64,000 nucleotides of DNA from Deltaproteobacteria bacterium (lineage in GTDB: Bacteria; Desulfobacterota; BSN033; UBA1163). Where the stretch lies: positions 1 through 64,000 of the forward strand of contig VGRY01000015.1 in NCBI GenBank assembly GCA_016875195.1. The letters are read 5' to 3'. The position numbers and the translations under genes were made by a program. The number at the start of each line of letters is the position of its first letter. The first letter of the stretch is position 1. Positions 42,183 through 50,460 of this stretch are shown here, piece after piece. The notes below the pieces were generated by a model. The model worked only from the letters and a program-made list of their open reading frames with translations, was not told the DNA's origin and ran no database searches.

Positions 42183-43637
42183 ATGAAGAAGAAGGTTGAT
42201 CTGCTCCTGGTAAATCCCGGGAACCGGCTTGAGCAGTTTGCCAATCTGAATGAGCTGGCTACCGTGGCCCAGCCCTTAGGGATTGCGATGATTGCGGCTT
42301 TTGTGAGGCAGCATGGTTTTTCAGTGGATGTGATCGATGCAGAGGCCCAGTTCTGGACGCCCGAGCAGACGGTGAAGGAAATGGAAAACTATGCCCCCCT
42401 CCTGGTGGGCTTATCGGCGTTTACTACAAAGATGACGGCTGCGGGAAGAGTTCTCAGGCTTGCTAAAGAGAGATGGCCCCATGTGAAAACCGTGCTGGGA
42501 GGTCATCACTGCTCTGCTATCCCTGAAAAGACGCTGGAGGAAGAAACAGTCGACTTTGTGATTCAGGGGGAGGGTTTCTCCCCGACGGTCGAACTGCTTA
42601 AAAGATTAAAAGAGAAGCGGAACGATTTTAATATCCAGGGGCTCTGGTACAGGGAAAATAACCGCATCATCGGTCACGGGAGGGCGGTAGGGATAGCAAA
42701 CCTGGATGATCTGCCTTTTGCCGCCTGGGACCTTCTCCCAATGGAGAAGTATCGATGCCATCACTGGCAGGCATGGAACGACGGCCTCGATCAATCGGGT
42801 TTTGCCGTTCTCTATACCTCGTTGGGTTGCCCCTTTAGCTGCGACTACTGTTCGGTGAATGTAGTCTATGGGAAACATTCCACAAGATATCGGAGCCCCG
42901 AGCATGTGGTCAGAGAGCTGGAATTACTGGTCAATCAATACCATGTGAGACATATCGAGATCATCGACGATACCTTTACCATTAACCCCAAAAGGGTGGC
43001 TCGGCTCTGTGACGAGATCATCTCACGCGGTTTGGGTGAAAAATTAAATATGTGGTGTTTTGCCCGGACCAATACGGTCCATCCTGATCTGATGGCGAGG
43101 ATGAAAAGGGCGGGAATCAACTGGGTCTTTATGGGATTTGAATCAGGGGATGATACGGTCCTCGAAGGGGCCCATAAGAAGCAGACAGTTGATCAGATCA
43201 AAAAAGCAAATGATATCGTTCACGATGCAGGAATCTATATCGGTGGGAATTATGTTTTTGGCTTTCCGGAAGATACGAAAGAAACCATGCAGGAGACGCT
43301 CGATCTCGCTAAGGAGCTGAATACGGAATATGCCAATTTCTTTGTGATGATGGCCTATCCTGGAACGAAATATCACCAGTTGGCCCATCAGAAGGGGTAT
43401 CCCCTGCCTGAGAAATGGGGGCAGTATGGATTCTTTGCCCCGGATGCATTGCCCTTAAGGAATCAACAATTATCGGCTGAGGAGATCCTGACCTTTCGCG
43501 ACAATGCCTTCAAAGAGTATTTCAATGGCCAATCCTATCAGGAAATGGTGAAAGAGAAATTCGGCGAGAAGGCTTTGCATTTTTTAAGGGATAAAGTGTT
43601 GAGCAAGAAGATCAACAGGGTGAGGTCCACTGTCTGA
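42183..43637 (+). CDS. B12-binding-domain radical SAM protein 1
   Basis: This 484-residue protein has an N-terminal cobalamin-binding Rossmann domain (about 1-145, VDLLLVNPG through GGHHCSAIPEKTL). A radical SAM core follows, with CxxxCxxC at C216, C220 and C223 (LGCPFSCDYC). The C-terminal helical region ends with a family-type tail. Such enzymes often methylate unreactive carbons or rearrange carbon skeletons. Here the substrate may be the island's sugar or a lipid or protein. It is closely similar in layout and motifs to the gene at 45112. Confidence 0.92.
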   Translation: MKKKVDLLLVNPGNRLEQFANLNELATVAQPLGIAMIAAFVRQHGFSVDVIDAEAQFWTPEQTVKEMENYAPLLVGLSAFTTKMTAAGRVLRLAKERWPHVKTVLGGHHCSAIPEKTLEEETVDFVIQGEGFSPTVELLKRLKEKRNDFNIQGLWYRENNRIIGHGRAVGIANLDDLPFAAWDLLPMEKYRCHHWQAWNDGLDQSGFAVLYTSLGCPFSCDYCSVNVVYGKHSTRYRSPEHVVRELELLVNQYHVRHIEIIDDTFTINPKRVARLCDEIISRGLGEKLNMWCFARTNTVHPDLMARMKRAGINWVFMGFESGDDTVLEGAHKKQTVDQIKKANDIVHDAGIYIGGNYVFGFPEDTKETMQETLDLAKELNTEYANFFVMMAYPGTKYHQLAHQKGYPLPEKWGQYGFFAPDALPLRNQQLSAEEILTFRDNAFKEYFNGQSYQEMVKEKFGEKALHFLRDKVLSKKINRVRSTV

Positions 43638-44170
43638 TGGAGAAAATCAGCGAGCAGGCCCGCAGGGTGAAGACGGCGTTTGAGACGCCATGGTTTTCGA
43701 TCGAGGCCATTCCTTACGGTTATTCAAACGATCAACCGTACTACCAACTCTCATGCCTCGATTCGGTTGAGATCATGGCAATGACACCGGCTCAGAAGAT
43801 TTTACTCATCCGCCAGTATAGGCCTCCACTGGATGCGTATGTGTTGGAACTGCCATCAGGTCACGTTGACGCAGGTGAACTGCCGGAGGAGGCAATGAAA
43901 CGGGAGCTTCGAGAAGAGACAGGATTCGTATGCGAATCCATGGTCTACTTGGGAGCTTTCAAGATCGCCCCAAGCCGTATCCATAATACCCTACATATTT
44001 TTTTCGGGAGGGATGCAAGGCCAGCGGATGCAAAGTCGCCCGATGATGGAGATATCCAGACCGTCCAGGTGACAATGGATGAGTTTGAGAGATTGATCCT
44101 GGAAGGCCAGTTTATAGAGATGGCAGGGGTGGCTACCTATCTCTTATCCCGACTTCATGGATGTTTGTAA
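43637..44170 (+). CDS. NUDIX hydrolase (ADP-ribose pyrophosphatase-like)
   Basis: This 177-residue protein has a complete NUDIX box, G75-HVDAGELPEEAMKRELREETG (75-96), preceded by RQYRPPLDAYVLELPSG, the arrangement of ADP-sugar pyrophosphatases. It overlaps the preceding stop (TGATGG). It may hydrolyse a nucleotide-sugar or a by-product such as ADP-ribose. All catalytic Glu residues are present. Confidence 0.9.
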   Translation: MEKISEQARRVKTAFETPWFSIEAIPYGYSNDQPYYQLSCLDSVEIMAMTPAQKILLIRQYRPPLDAYVLELPSGHVDAGELPEEAMKRELREETGFVCESMVYLGAFKIAPSRIHNTLHIFFGRDARPADAKSPDDGDIQTVQVTMDEFERLILEGQFIEMAGVATYLLSRLHGCL

Positions 44171-44240
44171 GGAGAGACCAGGGACAACCGATGCCTGTCG
44201 AAAAAAATCGGAGGAGCCTTAACGGATTGGAGGATATGCC

Positions 44241-45032
44241 ATGAACGATGATTATCAAAAAATAATTGTGAACAAGCCGTGGGGTTATGAATATCTGATG
44301 TACCAGAACGACATGGTGGGAATATGGTATCTCCATATCAACCATCGCGCAAAGACCTCGCTCCACTGCCATCCCCGTAAGAAGACCGGCCTCATCCTTC
44401 TGTCCGGAGAAGCGACCCTCTCTTTTTTAAACGATTCGGTCAATCTGAAATCCCCGAGCAAATTGATGATTCGGGAGGGGCTCTTCCATTCGACCGAAGC
44501 GGTCTCGCCTGAAGGGGTTGCCGTGATCGAGGTCGAGACCCCCCGTGAGAAGGACAATCTGGTGAGACTGGAGGATGCTTATGGCCGAAAAGAAAAACCT
44601 TATGAAGGGGCCGAAGCGATCGTTCCGCTCAAAGAGGATTGTATCCAGTTAAGCCCGCCGAAAAAAGGCGAGAAGCGGCATTACAGCCTTCACAAATGGA
44701 CTCTCTCCGTTGAGCAGATTGAAGAGGTTTCGTATCTTCGGAATAGGGATCCCGCTGAGATCATCGTTGTCCTGGAAGGAGGCCTGGTTAGCCGCACAGG
44801 AGAGCCGATTGTGGCCCCGGGCGATGTCGTATCCATGAGTACATTGAATCGTCTTGCAGAAACCTTTTCCGCCCCTCAAGGAATTTCTCTGCTCATCATA
44901 GGACGGGGAGAAGGGGGAAGAGATCGAATCAAAGAAGCGCGGCATCGGGAAAGGAAGGAGCGAGGGAGCCCCGAGGTGAGACACCTCACAGTTTCCCCAA
45001 AGCAGTTCAGAAGAAGAGTAGGGCTGGCTTAA
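44241..45032 (+). CDS. Double-cupin protein
   Basis: This 263-residue protein begins with VNKPWGYEYLMYQNDMVGIWYLHINH, which resembles the type II mannose 6-phosphate isomerase cupin, with metal-binding-type residues in SLHCHPRKKTGLILLSGEATL. A second cupin-like half (about 150-225: EIIVVLEGGLVSRTGEPIVAPGDVV) follows and then a basic tail. It could be a sugar isomerase/epimerase or a sugar-binding protein. GGAGGATATGCC precedes the ATG. It lies between the NUDIX and second radical SAM genes. Confidence 0.78.
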   Translation: MNDDYQKIIVNKPWGYEYLMYQNDMVGIWYLHINHRAKTSLHCHPRKKTGLILLSGEATLSFLNDSVNLKSPSKLMIREGLFHSTEAVSPEGVAVIEVETPREKDNLVRLEDAYGRKEKPYEGAEAIVPLKEDCIQLSPPKKGEKRHYSLHKWTLSVEQIEEVSYLRNRDPAEIIVVLEGGLVSRTGEPIVAPGDVVSMSTLNRLAETFSAPQGISLLIIGRGEGGRDRIKEARHRERKERGSPEVRHLTVSPKQFRRRVGLA

Positions 45033-45111
45033 CTGCTTATCAGAAAGGGAAAGCCCCCCGTTCCGAGGGCAAAGGGAATCGATAGGGACGGATGGGTTAG
45101 GGGATGAAGGC

Positions 45112-46614
45112 ATGGTGAGGAGAAAACAGATCGACCTTCTATTGGTCAACCCTGGCGGTCGAAGTCAGACCTACCAGACCCTTGCCTCAGAACTGGTTGC
45201 TGTAGAACCTCCAGTCTGGGCGGGCCTGATGGCCACCTTCGCTCGCCAACAGGGGTTCGAAGTCCAGATTTTGGATGCAAATGCAGAGAACCTTGGGCTA
45301 GAGGAAACGGCAGGCCGGATTACAGAAATCAATCCGGCGCTGACAGTGGTCGTTGTTTATGGCCATAACCCCTCGGCCTCCACCCAGGTGATGCCCTCTG
45401 CCGGCGCGATTTGCACATCATTAAAACAGAGCGCTCCGGATCTTAAGATCTTGATGGTTGGAGGCCATGTGGCCGCCCTGCCCGAGCAGACGCTCAGGGA
45501 GGAGGCGGCGGATTTCGCCTGCGGAGGAGAGGGGCTCTACACGATTTTAGGCCTCCTGAAGGCCTTTCAATCAGGCCAACCCAATTATCGCACGATCCCT
45601 GACCTCTGGTATTGGGATGATGGAATGATCAAATCGACACCGTCCTCTCCGCTGGTCAAAGACCTTGACCGGGACATGCCAGGCATCGCCTGGGACCTCC
45701 TGCCCATGGAGAGATATCGCGCCCACAACTGGCACTGCTTCGGCGACCTCAAGCGGCAGCCCTATGCAGCCCTTTACACCTCACTGGGATGCCCTTACCA
45801 TTGTGCCTTCTGCTGCATTCAGGCGCCTTTCAGGAAAGGCGAGGAGGTATTGGGCTACAAGAGGAATATCAATAGTTACCGGCTCTGGAGTCCTGCATCC
45901 GTCATCAAGGAGATCGATACCCTGGTCCATCAATATGGCGTTCGGAACATCAAGATTGCGGACGAGATATTCGTTCTCAACCCGAGACACGTGGAGACGA
46001 TCTGCGATCTGATCATTGAGCGCGGTTATGACCTCAACCTCTGGGCGTATGCGCGGGTCGATACCGTAAAAAAGGGGATGTTAGAAAAACTGAAGCGGGC
46101 GGGCGTCAACTGGCTTGCCTTTGGAATCGAGTCTGCAAACAAGCGCGTGTTGGCCGATGCCAGCAAGGCCTATCAACCTGAAAAGACGCTTCATATTTTG
46201 GAAGAGGTCAGGGAGGCAGGAATCAATATCGGCGCTAATTATATCTTCGGCTTGCCTGAGGACGATCTGACGAGCATGCAGGAGACCCTGGACCAGGCCC
46301 TTGACCTCAACGCCGAGTACGCCAATTTTTATTGTGCGATGGCCTATCCCGGCTCCCGGTTGTATCAGACCGCCCTGAAAGAGGGCTGGCCGCTGCCAAG
46401 GACGTGGAGCGGCTACTCGCAGCATTCTGTTGACACACTTCCTCTACCGACCAAATATCTGTCCGGGGCTGAGGTGTTGAGATTCAGGGATGATGCGTTT
46501 CAGGCCTACTTCAACACCCCCCGGTATCTCAATATGGTCACACGGAAGTTCGGCCCTGAGACGGCGCAACACATCCGGGAGATGGCCTCCCATAGACTGT
46601 TGAGGAAAAACTGA
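45112..46614 (+). CDS. B12-binding-domain radical SAM protein 2
   Basis: This 500-residue paralogue of the protein at 42183 has the same order: B12-binding domain (about 1-155), radical SAM core with C227, C231 and C234 (LGCPYHCAFC) and a matching C-terminal tail (SAEEIL/SGAEVL RFRDDAF). An extra Cys follows (CAFCC). Shared blocks such as GANYIFGLPED and EYANFYCAMAYPG show recent common origin. Two related but diverged enzymes suggest two successive or alternative modifications. Confidence 0.91.
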   Translation: MVRRKQIDLLLVNPGGRSQTYQTLASELVAVEPPVWAGLMATFARQQGFEVQILDANAENLGLEETAGRITEINPALTVVVVYGHNPSASTQVMPSAGAICTSLKQSAPDLKILMVGGHVAALPEQTLREEAADFACGGEGLYTILGLLKAFQSGQPNYRTIPDLWYWDDGMIKSTPSSPLVKDLDRDMPGIAWDLLPMERYRAHNWHCFGDLKRQPYAALYTSLGCPYHCAFCCIQAPFRKGEEVLGYKRNINSYRLWSPASVIKEIDTLVHQYGVRNIKIADEIFVLNPRHVETICDLIIERGYDLNLWAYARVDTVKKGMLEKLKRAGVNWLAFGIESANKRVLADASKAYQPEKTLHILEEVREAGINIGANYIFGLPEDDLTSMQETLDQALDLNAEYANFYCAMAYPGSRLYQTALKEGWPLPRTWSGYSQHSVDTLPLPTKYLSGAEVLRFRDDAFQAYFNTPRYLNMVTRKFGPETAQHIREMASHRLLRKN

Positions 46615-46617
46615 AGC

Positions 46618-48750
46618 ATGGAAGCACCAATGAAGCAACCTTTTCATGATGAACATGTTGTTTTTGATTTTGATCAGGATGATTGTTCCGATGGGGTGCT
46701 GAATTCGTTTGACGAAGAAAAAGTGAAATCTCAGATAGAGCGGATTGTTTCATCCGATACACTTCAACTTGTTGAAGAGGGATACAAGGGGTTTAACATC
46801 ATCCGATGGAGGGACAGCTTCTATGCCCTGGCTCAATCCCTTGGACCACTGGATCTCCCCCAGGTAAAAGAACCCGTTCTAAGAGAATATTTGAAGAGAG
46901 GTCGGTGCTTTATCGGCAATTCCCTTGAGGGTGTGAAACGGTTTGTCGACCAGTTTCGTCTGCAACTCCTCCCCAAAATCATCGAAGAAGATATCGAAAG
47001 TCGTATTCCGCTGCTTCAGAGACTGACAGAATGGGTGCCCAATGATCCATACGCCCACAATATTTTGGGGGAAGCACTCTATGAAACGGGGCGGATTGAC
47101 GAAGCCAGAACTGAATTTCTAAGGGCCCAGGAAAGACTTGCCTCTATCGCCTCTGAAGTTCATAACAACCTCGCTGTCCTTTATTGGGAGTATGGGAATC
47201 CGATCGACGTGGAGAAAGCGCTGAAACATGCAGACCTGGCTGTCCGGTCTGACCCACAACATTCGGATGCCGTGATAAATTACTCCTTAATGAAAGAGGC
47301 CATAGGGGAGAAGAAAGAAGCGGTCCAACTTCTTGAAGACTACTTAGCGGTCTATAAGGACGAAGGGGTTCATCAAGAGTTGAAAAGAATACAGCAACAG
47401 TCTTTCCCCTACCGTTCTTCTCCTTCACGGGGTTCTTCTACCGAACCGGGCCGTGAGAAAGAGGAAAGACTTTTCCGGATAAGATGCATTTTGGTGGAAG
47501 CCATCGATTCCCTCCGGGATAAAGAGGCTGCCAAGAATTTAGGATATTTGATCAAATCATTTGGTATTGAGGATATCAGAAACCTGGTGATATCACTCCC
47601 AACCTTGAAGCACCTTGATGATTTAGTAAAAAAGTTGTCCCGATTGCAAAAAGAGAGAATCGAAAGGAGCCTGGATCCCCACCAGAAAACGGTTGCCATT
47701 TTTTTTCCAACCGGGGCCTACAGAGAGCATCTTGGGGACATTCCAGAGAGATTAAAAGAAAAAGGCTATAACGTCATCATTTTCATAGCAACAATATGCA
47801 ATGATCAATATGAAAAAAGGGACCATGTTTTTTATGGGGGGCATGACATGGTGGGACAGATGGATTTTGTCGATGTTTTTATCTGCCCCTCGCTCACCTA
47901 TGGCTTGCCGGAGAAGGCGAAAAAAGTTCTCTTCGTCCACGACATCCATGATACCCCTGTTGGGGATGAAGACGAATTCTTAAAGATTATGCTTCAATTT
48001 GACTATTTTTTCTTGCCTTCCGATCCTGTCATCAACCTGTTCAAAAGAATCCTCGCACATCCGACAGAAACAAGGCTAAAAAGGAGAGAATTATGCCTGA
48101 TCAAAGGGGGATACCTCAAACTTGATCGACTGATGGCCTTTTACGAAAAGAACAAGAAAGATTCTAAAACGATCATCTATGCTCCTACTATTCCTGTTTT
48201 CAATGATCTTGCTTCTCTCTCACAATTTAGTGAGCCCATCATTGAAACGATCATGAAAGAGTTTCCGGATTACGAGTTAATTTTCAGGCCCCATCCTCAT
48301 ACCCTCCGCACAAGCGAGGTCCATCGCATTGAAGAGAAATACAAGAATCATCCGGGGTTCATCTTCGATGATAACGCAAGTTTTTATATGGAGAATTACT
48401 CGAAGGCCGCCCTTCTGATTACCGATTTGTCCGGAACGGCTTATACATATGCTCTGGCAACATTGAAACCAGTCATTTTCTTCTCCCCCAATGAGAAGGA
48501 GATAACAAGCAGGTTTAAAGACGTTAAATATTTTGAGGATCGACACCATATAGGGATGGTGGCAGAAAATATAGGAGAAATGGTTGAAAAGGCCAAAGGG
48601 TTACTGATCCATCGGGATCCATGGAGGGCCGGGATAGAAGAATACCGGAATAGGCTCATCTACCATCTCAAAAACGCTGAAGACTATTTTATAGAAAGTT
48701 TTGAATATATCATCCAAGGGAAAAAGCATCAGGACTGGATCTATCTATAA
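46618..48750 (+). CDS. TPR protein fused to CDP-glycerol glycerophosphotransferase-like domain
   Basis: This 710-residue protein has an N-terminal helical region, TPR-like repeats (about 135-255, AHNILGEALYETGRIDEARTEF and NNLAVLYWEYGNPIDVEKAL) and a C-terminal GT-B-like domain (about 355-690). The last part shows RPHPHTLR and DLSGTAYTYALATLKPVIFF, as in teichoic-acid glycerophosphotransferases. In Gram-negative surface clusters such domains transfer glycerol phosphate or act as glycosyltransferases. The TPR part probably binds the acceptor protein. It starts three bases after the radical SAM gene. Confidence 0.75.
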   Translation: MEAPMKQPFHDEHVVFDFDQDDCSDGVLNSFDEEKVKSQIERIVSSDTLQLVEEGYKGFNIIRWRDSFYALAQSLGPLDLPQVKEPVLREYLKRGRCFIGNSLEGVKRFVDQFRLQLLPKIIEEDIESRIPLLQRLTEWVPNDPYAHNILGEALYETGRIDEARTEFLRAQERLASIASEVHNNLAVLYWEYGNPIDVEKALKHADLAVRSDPQHSDAVINYSLMKEAIGEKKEAVQLLEDYLAVYKDEGVHQELKRIQQQSFPYRSSPSRGSSTEPGREKEERLFRIRCILVEAIDSLRDKEAAKNLGYLIKSFGIEDIRNLVISLPTLKHLDDLVKKLSRLQKERIERSLDPHQKTVAIFFPTGAYREHLGDIPERLKEKGYNVIIFIATICNDQYEKRDHVFYGGHDMVGQMDFVDVFICPSLTYGLPEKAKKVLFVHDIHDTPVGDEDEFLKIMLQFDYFFLPSDPVINLFKRILAHPTETRLKRRELCLIKGGYLKLDRLMAFYEKNKKDSKTIIYAPTIPVFNDLASLSQFSEPIIETIMKEFPDYELIFRPHPHTLRTSEVHRIEEKYKNHPGFIFDDNASFYMENYSKAALLITDLSGTAYTYALATLKPVIFFSPNEKEITSRFKDVKYFEDRHHIGMVAENIGEMVEKAKGLLIHRDPWRAGIEEYRNRLIYHLKNAEDYFIESFEYIIQGKKHQDWIYL

Positions 48751-48826
48751 GGGGGATTATTGTCGGGTTTTTCAATGAGGGGGGGGTGGCCCTTTGATCA
48801 GGAGATTCGTTGGGTTGAAAGCCGAG

Positions 48827-49375
48827 ATGGAAGGAGAACAAAAGGGAATGGTGATATGGGTGACTGGCTTGTCGGGTGCAGGGAAGACCATGCTCTGCAA
48901 TGCCCTTTGGGGGTTGCTTAAAATCCATAAGCCGGAACTCGTCATCCTTGACGGGGATGCGGTTCGGGCTGCTTTTGGCAACGACCTGGGTTACCGGGAA
49001 GAAAATCGGATCACCCAGATCAAACGGCTGCAAGGCATGGCCAAGATACTCGCCGACCAGGGATTGATCGTTGTTGTTGCCGCACTCTATGCTCATCCGG
49101 AGCTCCTGGCCTGGAATCGGGAAAATCTTTTTGATTATTTTGAGGTGTATCTGGAGGTTTCTTTGGAAGCATTGCGCCTCCGCGATTCGAAGGGGCTTTA
49201 CGCGGGTGCAGCCGATGGTGAGATCAAGAACGTTGTAGGTGTTGACATCCCTTGGCATGCACCAATCGCTTCTGACCTGATCATCAATACGAACCACCCC
49301 AAAAGGCCCGAGAGACTCGCAGAACAGGTCATTGCGGCCATTCCTCGCCTTCGCAAGGTAACGGAGGCGGCATGA
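48827..49375 (+). CDS. cysC: Adenylylsulfate (APS) kinase CysC
   Basis: CysC phosphorylates APS to PAPS, the universal sulfate donor. The roughly 182-residue protein has the P-loop GLSGAGKT, then ILDGDAVRAAFGNDLGY and ALYAHPELLAWNRE (relatives usually have a SPY motif here). The start is uncertain: ATG 48827 or ATG 48848, each with GGAG-like sequence nearby, and an open TTG at 48794. A run of eight G (48779-48786) lies upstream. It overlaps sat by four bases, so the two work together. A role in making a sulfated glycan is an inference. Confidence 0.88.
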   Translation: MEGEQKGMVIWVTGLSGAGKTMLCNALWGLLKIHKPELVILDGDAVRAAFGNDLGYREENRITQIKRLQGMAKILADQGLIVVVAALYAHPELLAWNRENLFDYFEVYLEVSLEALRLRDSKGLYAGAADGEIKNVVGVDIPWHAPIASDLIINTNHPKRPERLAEQVIAAIPRLRKVTEAA

Positions 49376-50460
49376 ACGATATCCTCCTCTCTGTCAACCT
49401 CCGTCAATATTTAGAACTGGAAAAGATAGCCATCGGTGCATTTGCACCGTTATCCGGGTTCATGAACGAAGATGAATTCATGTCTGTGGTCAAGCGTATG
49501 CGGCTACCCGACAGCAGACCATTTCCGCTGCCTGTGGTGCTTGACCTGACACGAGAGCAAGCGAGAGAAGCGCACGGCGCAAGGGTTCTCACACTGGTCT
49601 TCGAAGGGATCGAAGTCGGAACAATGGTTATCGAAAGCATTTTTACTTGCGACAAGAAAGCCGTGGCAGAAGAGGTGTTTGGTACGTCCGAGACACAGCA
49701 CCCCGGGGTCGCTCACTTCTTTAAGATGGGAGATTGGTTTATAGGGGGGGGCGTACGTCTTACACAACGGGTTATTTCCGAGTTTTCGAAATATGAACTT
49801 ACCCCCGATGAGACCCGTGCCTGTTTTGCAGAAAGAGGTTGGAGAACGGTTGTAGGTTTCCAAACGAGAAATGTTCCTCATAAGGCCCATGAGTATCTGT
49901 TGCGTTTGGCACTGGAGCAGGCCGACGGTTTGTTCATCCAGCCCTTGGTCGGACGAAAAAAGCGCGGTGATTACACTCCCGTTGCGATCATGAGAGGATA
50001 TCAGACATTGATTGATCATTTTCTACCACCCCAAAGAATTCTTCTCGGGGTCTTGTCAACAGCGATGCGCTATGCTGGCCCGAGGGAGGCTATTTTCCAT
50101 GCTATCATCCGCCGCAACTATGGTTGTACCCATTTTATTGTAGGCCGTGACCATGCCGGAGTCGACCAGTACTACGGAAAATATGATGCTCACGAACTGA
50201 CACGGCAGTTTGATGGTGAGTTAGGAATACAGATCATGCGTTGCTTCGGCCCTTTTTATTGTGCCCTATGTTCCGGGATCTCGACGGAACGTACTTGTCC
50301 CCATATTGAAAGTAAACCAGAAGTGACCCGGCAAATCAATGGCACTGATATGCGTGCTATGCTTTTGAACGGCGGGATATGTAATCCCGAATTCATGCGT
50401 CCAGAGGTTCTTGACAGTCTTCGGGGTTTACCTGTTTTTATCGAGGGGGATGAAGAGTGA
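49372..50460 (+). CDS. sat: Sulfate adenylyltransferase (ATP sulfurylase)
   Basis: Sat makes APS from ATP and sulfate. The 362-residue protein is of the homo-oligomeric type, with the nucleotide motif QTRNVPHKAH (164-173), GRDHAG and a C-terminal region with four Cys-rich positions (CFGPFYCALC, CPH) as in zinc-binding members. The Sat and CysC genes overlap (ATGA). A run of eight G (49744-49751) sits inside the gene at residues about 124-127. In sulfate reducers Sat serves respiration, but the neighbours here suggest PAPS supply. Confidence 0.92.
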   Translation: MNDILLSVNLRQYLELEKIAIGAFAPLSGFMNEDEFMSVVKRMRLPDSRPFPLPVVLDLTREQAREAHGARVLTLVFEGIEVGTMVIESIFTCDKKAVAEEVFGTSETQHPGVAHFFKMGDWFIGGGVRLTQRVISEFSKYELTPDETRACFAERGWRTVVGFQTRNVPHKAHEYLLRLALEQADGLFIQPLVGRKKRGDYTPVAIMRGYQTLIDHFLPPQRILLGVLSTAMRYAGPREAIFHAIIRRNYGCTHFIVGRDHAGVDQYYGKYDAHELTRQFDGELGIQIMRCFGPFYCALCSGISTERTCPHIESKPEVTRQINGTDMRAMLLNGGICNPEFMRPEVLDSLRGLPVFIEGDEE

